A program made the position numbers and the translations under genes. DNA of 7,377 bases, taken from NCBI GenBank assembly GCA_031258335.1, contig JAIRMY010000168.1:1-7377 (forward strand), read 5' to 3'. Under the pieces are notes generated by a model. The model was not told where the DNA came from. It saw only the letters and a list, made by a program, of their open reading frames with translations, and made no database searches. This stretch comes from Spirochaetaceae bacterium. Lineage in GTDB: Bacteria > Spirochaetota > Spirochaetia > Treponematales > Breznakiellaceae. Shown here in pieces: positions 1-5,554 of this stretch; the first letter of the stretch is position 1, and every line of letters begins with the position of its first letter.

Positions 1-1
1 G

Positions 2-346
2 GCGGACGGCGAAGTGTGGGTGCATTGGGGGGTTTACTATGACGGAACAATGCGGGATTATAACGCCTTTGCAAGCCAACAAAATGGGGATGCCTTCAGG
101 ATGTATAATAACCGGCCATATCCAGATGACCAGGGGTATTACTATGGGTCTCCCTATAATCCAGTTTATGGCACTCCTCAAGACATCTACAATCAGGCTT
201 GTCGGGATTTTCCCCAAGACAAGCCGCCGATATCGGTTCTCAACCAGGCCATCAGAGTGTTAAACGACCACAAGAATACCGGTGTCGGGGCCTATGTGAG
301 CCGCGGGAATCTCATTGCCTATTACTTTATACGAGTTAAAGGGTGA
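2..346 (+). CDS. Hypothetical tyrosine-rich protein, C-terminal part (5' end outside window)
   Basis: The reading frame is open from the left edge of the window and ends at TGA 344-346, so only the last 114 or so residues are visible. A GTG at 14 could be read as a start, but the frame continues upstream (A-D-G-E before it) with no ribosome binding site, so I treat the gene as 5'-partial. The visible part is very rich in tyrosine (14 residues) with several W, N, Q and P, including a YYYGSPYNPVYG stretch, and ends in G-V-G-A-Y-V-S-R-G-N-L-I-A-Y-Y-F-I. This composition fits a secreted or surface protein. No membrane segment is evident. I do not recognise the family, and no function is proposed. 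Nothing downstream (347-511) looks like a continuation. Confidence 0.5.
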   Translation, partial: ADGEVWVHWGVYYDGTMRDYNAFASQQNGDAFRMYNNRPYPDDQGYYYGSPYNPVYGTPQDIYNQACRDFPQDKPPISVLNQAIRVLNDHKNTGVGAYVSRGNLIAYYFIRVKG

Positions 347-511
347 CAGCATGGCCAGCGTATTATTTTCAAACAACATTCTCTATATGACTTGAGCCGA
401 ACAGGAGTTTTAGCATATATTCGTCGGACCAGGCGGCTTGTTTGATCCTGCTGGCCACGCTGTTTTTTGTCTCCGTGTCGGAATTTATGAGTGTAAAGGC
501 TATTTTTCTGA
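347..511. other. Gene-poor spacer with no supportable gene
   Basis: All three + frames are interrupted here. A short ORF from ATG 352 ends after 14 codons. A hydrophobic frame beginning at TTG 442 has no ribosome binding site and does not join to a recognisable protein. I see no convincing promoter or terminator. The stretch is probably degraded coding DNA between two broken surface-protein genes. Confidence 0.4.
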
Positions 512-784
512 TTACGGCCATATTTTCCGGCCCAGCTTACTGCGAGGTTCGCCGGTATATTCGGCGGGTATTCAAACCTGGCAGTGGTGTTGACCGGGGC
601 CGGCAGTGTTCCGGCCTCGGCCTTCAAAATATATAATTCTATGATAACCGCCGGTGCTAAGTCCGACTGCGGCAAAATTAGCAGCATAACCATTGAGGAC
701 GGCGTTACCGTTATCGGGAAGCTCGTTTTCAGCGATTGTACGAGCCTCTCCAGGGTGTCCATACCAAACTTGGAATTTTGTTAA
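512..784 (+). pseudogene. Leucine-rich repeat (BspA/TpLRR type) protein fragment
   Basis: The frame is open from 512 to TAA 782-784. It carries the sequence ISSITIEDGVTVIG, then F-S-D-C-T-S-L-S-R-V-S-I-P, which matches the roughly 23-residue BspA/TpLRR repeat (I-x-x-I-x-I-P-x-x-V-x-x-I-G-x-x-A-F-x-x-C-x-x-L). Upstream is a stretch (G-G-Y-S-N-L-A-V-V-L-T-G-A-G-S-V-P-A-S-A-F) typical of the spacer or first repeat of such proteins. Family members are usually several hundred residues long, surface-exposed, and common in Treponema and Bacteroidetes. Here only one full repeat remains, with no start codon, signal peptide or ribosome binding site, and the frame stops just after the repeat. The frame that follows (from 780) could be its continuation if one T in the T4 run at 776-779 is extra. 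The repeat assignment is fairly secure; pseudogene status is inferred. Confidence 0.6.
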
Positions 785-1561
785 AAAAGATCTGCTTGGT
801 CATACGCTGGGGGTCGCCACATATATTGGGCAGGTATGGTTGCCGCCTCTTGCTTCTGGATGTGATACATATATTGCTACCACGGTGGGTAAAGTTGCAC
901 TTGAAGTAATACCTGCTGACAAAATAGTAAAAGATATTGGTAACGCAATTATAGATTTGGGAGGCTGCGTTGGAATTATAAACGCGGATGAGTTTCTTGA
1001 TTTTGCGTCTGCTACGAATAGCTGCATTTCCCTAATTGCCGGAACTGCTGACCTTGCGACAAATATAGACCTTGGTACAGTAAACCAAAAAGCGCCGTGG
1101 CTGGCGCAGGCGAACGGGGTAATCAACGGCGCAGGGGTGATGTAAAAGTAACTTTGTCATGGAATAATCTTGCCGATGTGGATTTACACGTTGTAGACCC
1201 AAACAACGAAGAAATATATTGGAGTCATAAAAATTCCGCGTCCGGCGGGGTATTGGATTTTGATAACAGAAATGGATACGGGCCGGAAAACATTTATTGG
1301 CCCGCGGGAAAATCGCCAGCCGGCGCTTATAAAGTGTATGTGAATTTTTATGCCCGTAGTACTTCAGGAGCGCTGAACACGTCTTCCGATTATACGGCGC
1401 TGATTACCGCCTTTGGAAATACCAAAATCTACAAGGGTACGGTTACATTAACCGGCCCTAAAGTTTTAGTCGCAACTATTAACAGCAGCGGCGTTATTGC
1501 ACAAGGTTCCCAACTCAGCATGGATATATACGATCGCACGGCTGTAGAGTCCAAAGATTGA
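780..1561 (+). pseudogene. DUF2135/YfaP-like secreted protein, frameshifted
   Basis: The C-terminal half (from about 1136 to TGA 1559-1561) reads G-D-V-K-V-T-L-S-W, then ADVDLHVVDPN, GGVLDFDNRNGYGPENIYW and A-G-A-Y-K-V-Y-V-N-F-Y. This is the conserved core of the DUF2135/YfaP-like beta-sandwich domain, found in secreted or surface proteins of unknown role. The preceding roughly 119 codons (from about 780) lie in another frame, which hits TAA at 1143. If one G is missing from the G4 run at 1134-1137, the frames join as N-G-A-G-G-D-V-K-V-T-L-S-W, giving a continuous product of about 260 residues. No credible start codon or signal peptide is found at the 5' end; a GTG at 1097 gives an implausible arginine-rich start. 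The domain call is strong. Whether the frameshift is real decay or a sequence error cannot be told here. Confidence 0.65.
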
Positions 1562-1590
1562 TTCAAGCCTTTATCAGGGCCAAAAGAAAT

Positions 1591-1698
1591 ATGAAATTTC
1601 GTAAAATTGTTTTACTCATTGTTTCTTCCTGTATGCTTTTGCAATGTTACGGCAGAGCCGAAGTCAGACTTGGGTATGCTAGCGCGGAGCGCATATAA
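1591..1698 (+). CDS. Short signal-peptide-bearing ORF (35 aa), possibly a truncated gene start
   Basis: ATG 1591 begins M-K-F-R-K-I-V-L-L-I-V-S-S-C-M-L-L-Q-C, a classical signal peptide with a positively charged N-terminus and a hydrophobic core. Possible processing sites are a lipobox-like V-S-S-C at residues 11-14 (short for a lipoprotein) or a signal peptidase I site after G-R-A at 21-23. The mature part would be only about a dozen residues (E-V-R-L-G-Y-A-S-A-E-R-I) before TAA 1696-1698. Upstream AAAGAAAT is a weak ribosome binding site. It starts 29 bases after the DUF2135 stop and ends 22 bases before the convergent glmS stop. It is best read as the N-terminal remnant of an exported protein whose body was lost; a genuine small exported peptide is possible but less likely. 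Confidence 0.4.
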   Translation: MKFRKIVLLIVSSCMLLQCYGRAEVRLGYASAERI

Positions 1699-1720
1699 AC
1701 CCGCTGACGAGCTGGCGGGG
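1693..1720 (-). terminator. Weak possible terminator of glmS
   Basis: Directly after the glmS stop, read on the - strand, CCCGC (complement of 1715-1719) can pair with GCGGG (complement of 1700-1704). Two additional G-U pairs are possible, around a six-base loop. The stem is followed by TTTATAT rather than a clean T run, so termination would be weak. Confidence 0.35.
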
Positions 1721-3565
1721 TCATTCGACGGTAACGCTTTTTGCCAGGTTGCGCGGCTTGTCCGGGTCGTTTCCGCGCTGTACGGCGCAGTAGTACGCGA
1801 ACAACTGAGCCGGAATCACGGCAAGCAACGGCGCAAGGCAGTCTTCCGTTTCCGGCAGCGTAAAGACATCCCCGCCTACCGTGTCGAAAAAATCTACGCC
1901 TTCCCAAGTTATCACAAGGGAGTCCGCGCCGCGCGATGTTATCTCGCGTATGTTGGAAGCAATCTTTTCAAACAGCGCTTTTTGCGTGGCAAAGGTTACT
2001 ACAAGCGTAGTTGTATCGACAAGCGCAATAGGTCCGTGTTTAAGTTCTCCCGCGGCAAAAGCCTCGGAGTGCGTATAGCTTATCTCTTTTAGTTTTAGGG
2101 CGCTCTCCATGCTCACCGGATAATCGAACTGCCTGCCCATAAAAAACATCTTTGTCTTATTGAACTGCAACGCCGCCAAACGTTGAATCGATTCTTTTTT
2201 GGCCAGAATTTGTCCGGCCTTCTCCGGAATAGCCCTGAGCGCGGCAATATACCGTTGATACTCCGGAGCGGAGATATGCCCGCGCAGACGTCCCAACTCA
2301 AGCGCGAGGAGGTATATACACATCACCTGGGTGGTAAAGGCCTTTGTCGAGGCGACGGCGATCTCAGGCCCCGCGTACGTGTACATAACGGTATCCGCCT
2401 CACGCGATAGAGTCGAGCCCGGCGCGTTGGTAAGCGCGAGTATGGGCGCCCCGTTCTGTCTGGCCAACCGCATGGCGGCAAGCGTATCCGCTGTTTCCCC
2501 GGACTGGCTTATTACGATTACAATATCATTTTTGTCAAAGACCGGATTGCGGTAGCGGTACTCGGAGGCAATGTCAACCTCTACGGAAATACGCGCCATG
2601 CGTTCAAACGCATACTTGCCTATAATCCCGGCGTGGTAGGCGGTACCGCACGCGATAATCACTATGCGCCGCGCCGCAACCCATTTTTCGTCCAGCTTGA
2701 TTTCGTCAAAGTCAACAACTGTATAGCCCGCCGTTTCTTTTTTCAGGCGGGGACCCAGCGCGTCCGACATTGCCTTGGGCTGTTCAAAAATTTCTTTCAG
2801 CATAAAATGAGGGCAGCCGCCCTTTTCGGCGCTCTCTATGTCCCAGTCTATATGCGTTGCTTCGCGTTTAAGCGCTTCGCCTTCGCCGTTGCGAAGTTCA
2901 ATATGGTCGCGGTACAGCACGGCGATCTCGCCGTCATTGAGGAAAATAACATCGCGGGTATGTTCAAGTAGCGCGGGTACGTCGGACGCTATGAACGCGC
3001 CTGTTTTTCCGAGCCCGGCGATCAGCGGGCTGTCCTTACGCGCCGCTATGATTCTGTCCGGGTAATCCGCGGAGACGATGGCAAGCGCGTACGAGCCTTT
3101 CAACAGTTTTAGCGTTTCGATGACCGCATCCAGCAGCGCTCCCTTGTTGCTGCGGTAAAAATAATTTATTAGATGAACGATTACCTCGGTATCGGTGTCG
3201 CTGCGAAATACAACATCCCGGCTCTGCAGCCACTGTTTAAGTTTTACATAGTTTTCTATGATTCCGTTATGCACTATAGCGATGCGTCCCGAAGAATCCG
3301 TATGGGGATGGGAATTTATGTCGGAAGGTTCGCCGTGCGTTGCCCAGCGTGTATGCCCTATTCCGGCGTTTCCGCCCAGCGGAGCGGCTGACAGGGATTC
3401 GTCCAGTAGTTTTATCTGCCCCTTCATCTTTCGGACAAAAATTTTCTCGTTGTCTATTACCGCGACACCGGCGGAATCGTAACCCCGGTATTCGAGTCTT
3501 TTCAGCGCCCGTATCAACAGCGGCGCAACTTCATCGTACCCTATGTATCCTGTAATTCCACACAT
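1721..3565 (-). CDS. glmS: Glutamine--fructose-6-phosphate aminotransferase (isomerizing)
   Basis: GlmS makes glucosamine-6-phosphate from fructose-6-phosphate and glutamine. This is the committed step towards UDP-GlcNAc for peptidoglycan, and the enzyme is cytosolic. The 614-residue product is full length for the family (about 600-610). The N-terminal glutaminase domain starts M-C-G-I-T-G; Cys2 becomes the catalytic N-terminal nucleophile. It contains RGYDSAG (27-33), HTRWATHG (71-78), HNGIIENY (99-106) and SDTDTEV (122-128). The first SIS domain has CGTAYHAG (306-313), SQSGETADT (353-361) and STKAFTTQ (406-413). The second has SMESALKLKEIS (485-496) and ELKHGP (507-512). The chain ends NLAKSVTVE as usual for GlmS. 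Start ATG is preceded by GAGGG (complement of 3576-3580) ten bases away. Its own promoter lies just upstream, and the roughly 26-nt leader is too short for a glmS ribozyme. Confidence 0.98.
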   Translation of the reverse strand: MCGITGYIGYDEVAPLLIRALKRLEYRGYDSAGVAVIDNEKIFVRKMKGQIKLLDESLSAAPLGGNAGIGHTRWATHGEPSDINSHPHTDSSGRIAIVHNGIIENYVKLKQWLQSRDVVFRSDTDTEVIVHLINYFYRSNKGALLDAVIETLKLLKGSYALAIVSADYPDRIIAARKDSPLIAGLGKTGAFIASDVPALLEHTRDVIFLNDGEIAVLYRDHIELRNGEGEALKREATHIDWDIESAEKGGCPHFMLKEIFEQPKAMSDALGPRLKKETAGYTVVDFDEIKLDEKWVAARRIVIIACGTAYHAGIIGKYAFERMARISVEVDIASEYRYRNPVFDKNDIVIVISQSGETADTLAAMRLARQNGAPILALTNAPGSTLSREADTVMYTYAGPEIAVASTKAFTTQVMCIYLLALELGRLRGHISAPEYQRYIAALRAIPEKAGQILAKKESIQRLAALQFNKTKMFFMGRQFDYPVSMESALKLKEISYTHSEAFAAGELKHGPIALVDTTTLVVTFATQKALFEKIASNIREITSRGADSLVITWEGVDFFDTVGGDVFTLPETEDCLAPLLAVIPAQLFAYYCAVQRGNDPDKPRNLAKSVTVE

Positions 3566-3597
3566 AATTTATTTTCCCTCAAAAAGTTTGACAGTTA

Positions 3598-3626
3598 AGC
3601 ATAAACCTGAAGAACTTGCCGGTCAA
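3598..3626 (-). promoter_or_regulatory. Sigma-70-type promoter of glmS
   Basis: On the - strand TTGACC (-35, complement of 3621-3626) is followed after exactly 17 bases by TATGCT (-10, complement of 3598-3603). Transcription would begin near 3591, giving a leader of about 26 nt with GAGGG as ribosome binding site. The promoter lies downstream of the hsp20 terminator, so glmS appears to be transcribed independently of hsp20. Confidence 0.65.
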
Positions 3627-3650
3627 GGTTAGCGTAGCAGGGTGGTCTAT

Positions 3651-3684
3651 AAAAAAAGCGGTATCAGATATGATACCGCTTTTT
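3651..3684 (-). terminator. Strong intrinsic terminator after hsp20 (bidirectional)
   Basis: A perfect 14-bp inverted repeat (3653-3666 with 3671-3684; core AGCGGTATCA / TGATACCGCT) encloses a GATA loop. On the - strand it ends in a run of T (complement of A7 at 3651-3657), a textbook rho-independent terminator 38 bases after the hsp20 stop. The + strand also ends in TTTTT, so it could stop transcription both ways. It insulates hsp20 from glmS. Confidence 0.92.
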
Positions 3685-3721
3685 GAATCCATGCGCCCTG
3701 CGGGCGTTAGATCAAGGCTTT

Positions 3722-4168
3722 TTACTTGCCTATGCTTATCATGCGTTTTTGCGCCTCGGCTCGTTTCTTTATTTCAAGAGAGAGCAGTCCATTTTTGAAA
3801 GAGGCGGCGATGCTGTCGCAATCGGCGTTATCCGGCAGTTTGAAGGCGCGGCTGAATACATCGAGATGCCTCTCGTGGATGATGTAGTTCTTATCATCGG
3901 TTTTCTTTTCAGTTTCTTTTTTGGACTGAATGTTGAGAACGCCGCTGTCAACAGATATTTCAATGTCCTTCTCTTCGTAACCGGGAAGCTCGGCGTCGAT
4001 ATGATAGGAGTCGTTGGTCTCGTGAATGTCAACACGGGGAAACCCTATCCTGGCATCGGGCTGTGAGCGGCTGAACGGCGATTCTCCGAAAACCGATTCC
4101 ATAAAGTTGTTGATGTCAACCATTGTTTGCCCAAGTTCCATGGGCTGGCGCAAAGTTAAAGATTTCAT
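3722..4168 (-). CDS. Small heat shock protein, Hsp20/alpha-crystallin family
   Basis: This is an ATP-independent holdase chaperone that binds unfolding proteins and forms large oligomers in the cytoplasm. The product has 148 residues, normal for bacterial Hsp20. The variable N-terminal arm (1-43) includes D-I-N-N-F-M-E-S-V-F, as often seen before the core. The alpha-crystallin domain (about 44-133) starts P-R-V-D-I-H-E and contains A-E-L-P-G-Y, ISVDSGVLNI (71-80), a charged linker (EKKTDDKN), VFSRAFKLP (104-112) and the signature NGLLSLEI (126-133). The C-terminal I-S-I (144-146) is the I-x-I oligomerisation motif. Start ATG follows GGAGG (complement of 4175-4179) by six bases. Regulation seems elaborate: a consensus sigma-54 promoter, a roughly 100-nt structured leader, and a strong terminator after the gene make it a single-gene unit. 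Confidence 0.96.
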   Translation of the reverse strand: MKSLTLRQPMELGQTMVDINNFMESVFGESPFSRSQPDARIGFPRVDIHETNDSYHIDAELPGYEEKDIEISVDSGVLNIQSKKETEKKTDDKNYIIHERHLDVFSRAFKLPDNADCDSIAASFKNGLLSLEIKKRAEAQKRMISIGK

Positions 4169-4240
4169 ATTAAACCTCCAAATTTTTGAATCTATTTTTG
4201 TGATTCAACTTTAATAAATCACGGCGCGAAACACACCGTG
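4168..4240 (-). promoter_or_regulatory. Structured hsp20 5' leader, candidate RNA thermometer
   Basis: In the mRNA sense, TTGAATC (complement of 4202-4208) and GATTCAA (complement of 4186-4192) form a perfect 7-bp stem with a 9-nt loop. Just outside it, TATTAAA (complement of 4210-4216) can pair with TTTAATA (complement of 4168-4174), which lies between the Shine-Dalgarno sequence and the start codon and includes its first base. GGAGG is left in an 11-nt asymmetric bulge. Farther upstream a third hairpin (CACGG/CCGTG, 4220-4224 with 4236-4240) is possible. Stems that are AU-rich, close to the start and in front of an hsp20 gene are what a fourU- or ROSE-like thermometer would look like, but this is not a recognisable known class. 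The pairing is seen; the function is inferred. Confidence 0.4.
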
Positions 4241-4279
4241 GCTTTCCGCATTAAACCTGCGTACTTACATTAATTTTAT

Positions 4280-4295
4280 AGCAAGAAGCGTGCCA
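4280..4295 (-). promoter_or_regulatory. Sigma-54 (RpoN) promoter of hsp20
   Basis: The - strand reads TGGCACGCTTCTTGCT, which matches the sigma-54 consensus TGGCACG-N4-TTGCW at every fixed position, with the invariant GG (-24) and GC (-12) ten bases apart. The predicted transcription start is near 4269, about 100 nt before the hsp20 ATG. Orientation and position point to hsp20 and no other gene. Sigma-54 promoters require an ATP-dependent enhancer-binding activator; no such regulator gene is in the window. Confidence 0.88.
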
Positions 4296-4393
4296 AACAT
4301 ATCAGACCGGCATTACCTTTGATAAATCGTTATAAAATAAGCATTTAGCAAAAACCGGAATAAAAACGGCTCGTGTTTTGCGTAAAAATATAT

Positions 4394-4420
4394 GTGTCAT
4401 TATGACTCTTGTAGTGTCAT
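4394..4420. promoter_or_regulatory. GTGTCAT half-site cluster, candidate activator or operator site
   Basis: Two direct copies of GTGTCAT start at 4394 and 4414, 20 bp (about two helical turns) apart. An inverted ATGAC (4402-4406) lies between them, forming the palindrome GTCAT-T-ATGAC with the first copy. The cluster is centred about 138 bp upstream of the predicted sigma-54 start of hsp20, a usual distance for an enhancer-binding protein. It is also about 90 bp upstream of the predicted tonB start on the other strand, so it could serve either gene. Confidence 0.4.
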
Positions 4421-4462
4421 ACGGATTTTTTATTGTGCCATTTTGAAACAATTTTCCTCTAC

Positions 4463-4491
4463 TTGACAATTGCCTGCGGGAAAAGTACGCT
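4463..4491 (+). promoter_or_regulatory. Sigma-70-type promoter of tonB
   Basis: TTGACA (4463-4468) is a perfect -35 box, followed after 17 bases by TACGCT (4486-4491), a moderate -10. Transcription would start near 4498, about 80 nt before the GTG start at 4578. This also argues against the TTG at 4470 as the tonB start, because it lies inside the promoter. Confidence 0.55.
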
Positions 4492-4577
4492 ATCTGAAGG
4501 TCTGGTGTATAGTCGGCGGTCTGTGGGTGTTTAACTATCGTGGGAAAAGCAGAAAAAAATTGAAAAATGAGGAAGGC

Positions 4578-5255
4578 GTGAAAAACAAGCTCCGGCGCGG
4601 TGGTGTTTTTATTTTTGTCACCGCGCTGCATATCCTGATGCTGTTTTTTATCGCCTTTACCATAGAAGTAACCGCCGAATCGCAGGAAATAGGGGCCAAT
4701 GTCATGAAACTTGCCGACATCGAGGAAGAAAAGCCGGCTCCGCTACCGTCGCCGGAGCCAGAGCCTCCTCCTCCCCCCCTCAAAGAACGCCCCCCCGTTG
4801 AATTGATTGTAAACGAACCTGTGGCCGAAACAATAATTGAAACGGAGGAAACGCCTGTCGAGCTTGCAGCCGCTCCAGAGTCTCCGTCCCTATTCCCGCA
4901 ACCATCCCCGGTGACGGCAGGGACCGGGAGGGCGGCGCGTTACACCGGGGAGTATTTGCCGCAAAACAAGGTTTCCGTACTGCCGCGGCTTGACGAAAGA
5001 GAGATACGCTCAAAACTCATTTATCCGTCCATAGCCCTTCGTTCCGGGCTTGAGGGCACCGTTTACCTTGAGCTTTACATAGACAGCGAAGGACAGGTGC
5101 GCCGTATAGTGATACTAAAAGAGAACCCGCCCGGCAGAGGTTTTGGCGAAGCGGCGGCAAAAGCGTTTGAAGGGCTTCGCGGCAAACCGGCGGAGGCAAA
5201 CGGCGAGGCCGTCGCGGTACGCTACCGCTATCCGGTACGCTTTCAAATTAAGTAG
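4578..5255 (+). CDS. tonB: TonB energy transducer protein
   Basis: TonB couples the inner-membrane proton gradient, through ExbB-ExbD, to outer-membrane receptors. I place the start at GTG 4578, giving 225 residues, because GAGG lies five bases upstream and the protein then begins with a short basic N-terminus (M-K-N-K-L-R-R) directly before the membrane anchor. A longer frame back to TTG 4470 has no ribosome binding site and overlaps the promoter. The single membrane segment (about 9-30) contains His18, matching the histidine conserved in TonB/TolA anchors; the usual serine four residues before it is Val14, with Thr15 next. A periplasmic proline/glutamate-rich spacer follows (about 45-125, with PEPEPPPPP). 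The TonB C-terminal domain occupies about 143-225 (Y-P-S-I-A-L-R-S-G-L-E-G-T-V-Y-L-E-L-Y-I, ending Y-P-V-R-F-Q-I-K). No exbB, exbD or receptor gene is adjacent. Confidence 0.9.
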   Translation: MKNKLRRGGVFIFVTALHILMLFFIAFTIEVTAESQEIGANVMKLADIEEEKPAPLPSPEPEPPPPPLKERPPVELIVNEPVAETIIETEETPVELAAAPESPSLFPQPSPVTAGTGRAARYTGEYLPQNKVSVLPRLDEREIRSKLIYPSIALRSGLEGTVYLELYIDSEGQVRRIVILKENPPGRGFGEAAAKAFEGLRGKPAEANGEAVAVRYRYPVRFQIK

Positions 5256-5295
5256 CCCCCATGAGGAAGGTGTTTACTACCCATAGACACCGCCG

Positions 5296-5508
5296 CTATC
5301 CTGTTTTAACCCGCATAAATCGCAGTAAAATCAGGATTAAGGGAAATATCTTTATCATGTCAAAATGCGGTTTGTCGTACTCGTCGATTATCACTACAAC
5401 CTTTTCATTGAATTTCAGAGAAAGACTCTGAATCAAGCGCCTGAAGCGGTCGGCTATGGTTGTAGGCTCATTGTGGATGCTGTCTGTAACTCGGGGCAGG
5501 CGGAACAA
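5296..5508 (-). pseudogene. Remnant of an AAA-ATPase-like family gene (Walker B region)
   Basis: On the - strand, the codons complementary to about 5368-5457 give I-A-D-R-F-R-R-L-I-Q, then K-F-N-E-K-V-V-V-I-I-D-E-Y-D-K-P. The hydrophobic strand followed by DEYDKP is the Walker B signature of the AAA-ATPase-like family (PF09820), often fused to a PD-(D/E)XK nuclease-like domain and multicopy in gut anaerobes. Intact members are about 500 or more residues. Here about 30-45 residues of similarity remain, there is no Walker A, and the sequence after DKP departs from the family until TAG at 5296-5298. The upstream side runs into the exoA promoter region. No start codon is credible. I read it as a relic inserted or left between tonB and exoA. 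Confidence 0.6.
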
Positions 5509-5542
5509 AAAACAGCCTGTGGTTTTTAGCCGTGATATGCGT

Positions 5543-5548
5543 TACTAT
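5543..5548 (+). promoter_or_regulatory. Possible exoA -10 box giving a leaderless mRNA
   Basis: TACTAT matches the -10 consensus at five of six positions. A start seven bases downstream of its last base would fall on the A of the exoA ATG (5555). No convincing -35 is present at the expected place (TGGTTT, 5520-5525), so support is weak. Confidence 0.25.
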
Positions 5549-5554
5549 CAATGC

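Noticed and set aside
442..636. Hydrophobic + strand frame beginning at TTG 442, resembling a signal peptide or membrane helix
   Set aside because: No ribosome binding site, and it overlaps the better-supported LRR frame after about 512. It could be a damaged signal sequence, but nothing joins to it.
322..762. 146-codon open frame on the - strand
   Set aside because: It is the antisense of the LRR fragment and the spacer before it; the + strand has a recognisable repeat and the - strand product has no family-like motif.
1721..3565. Many + strand and - strand open frames inside glmS
   Set aside because: All are shadows of the complete glmS gene, with no ribosome binding sites or recognisable motifs.
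3588..3593. TTGACA on the + strand as a promoter
   Set aside because: There is no -10-like box 16-18 bases downstream and no + strand gene follows before the terminator.
3566..3650. glmS ribozyme/riboswitch upstream of glmS
   Set aside because: The space between the hsp20 terminator and the glmS ATG is under 90 bases and the predicted leader is only about 26 nt, too short for the ribozyme.
4470..4577. Upstream extension of tonB to TTG 4470
   Set aside because: It overlaps the predicted promoter, lacks a ribosome binding site and would put 36 atypical residues before the membrane anchor.
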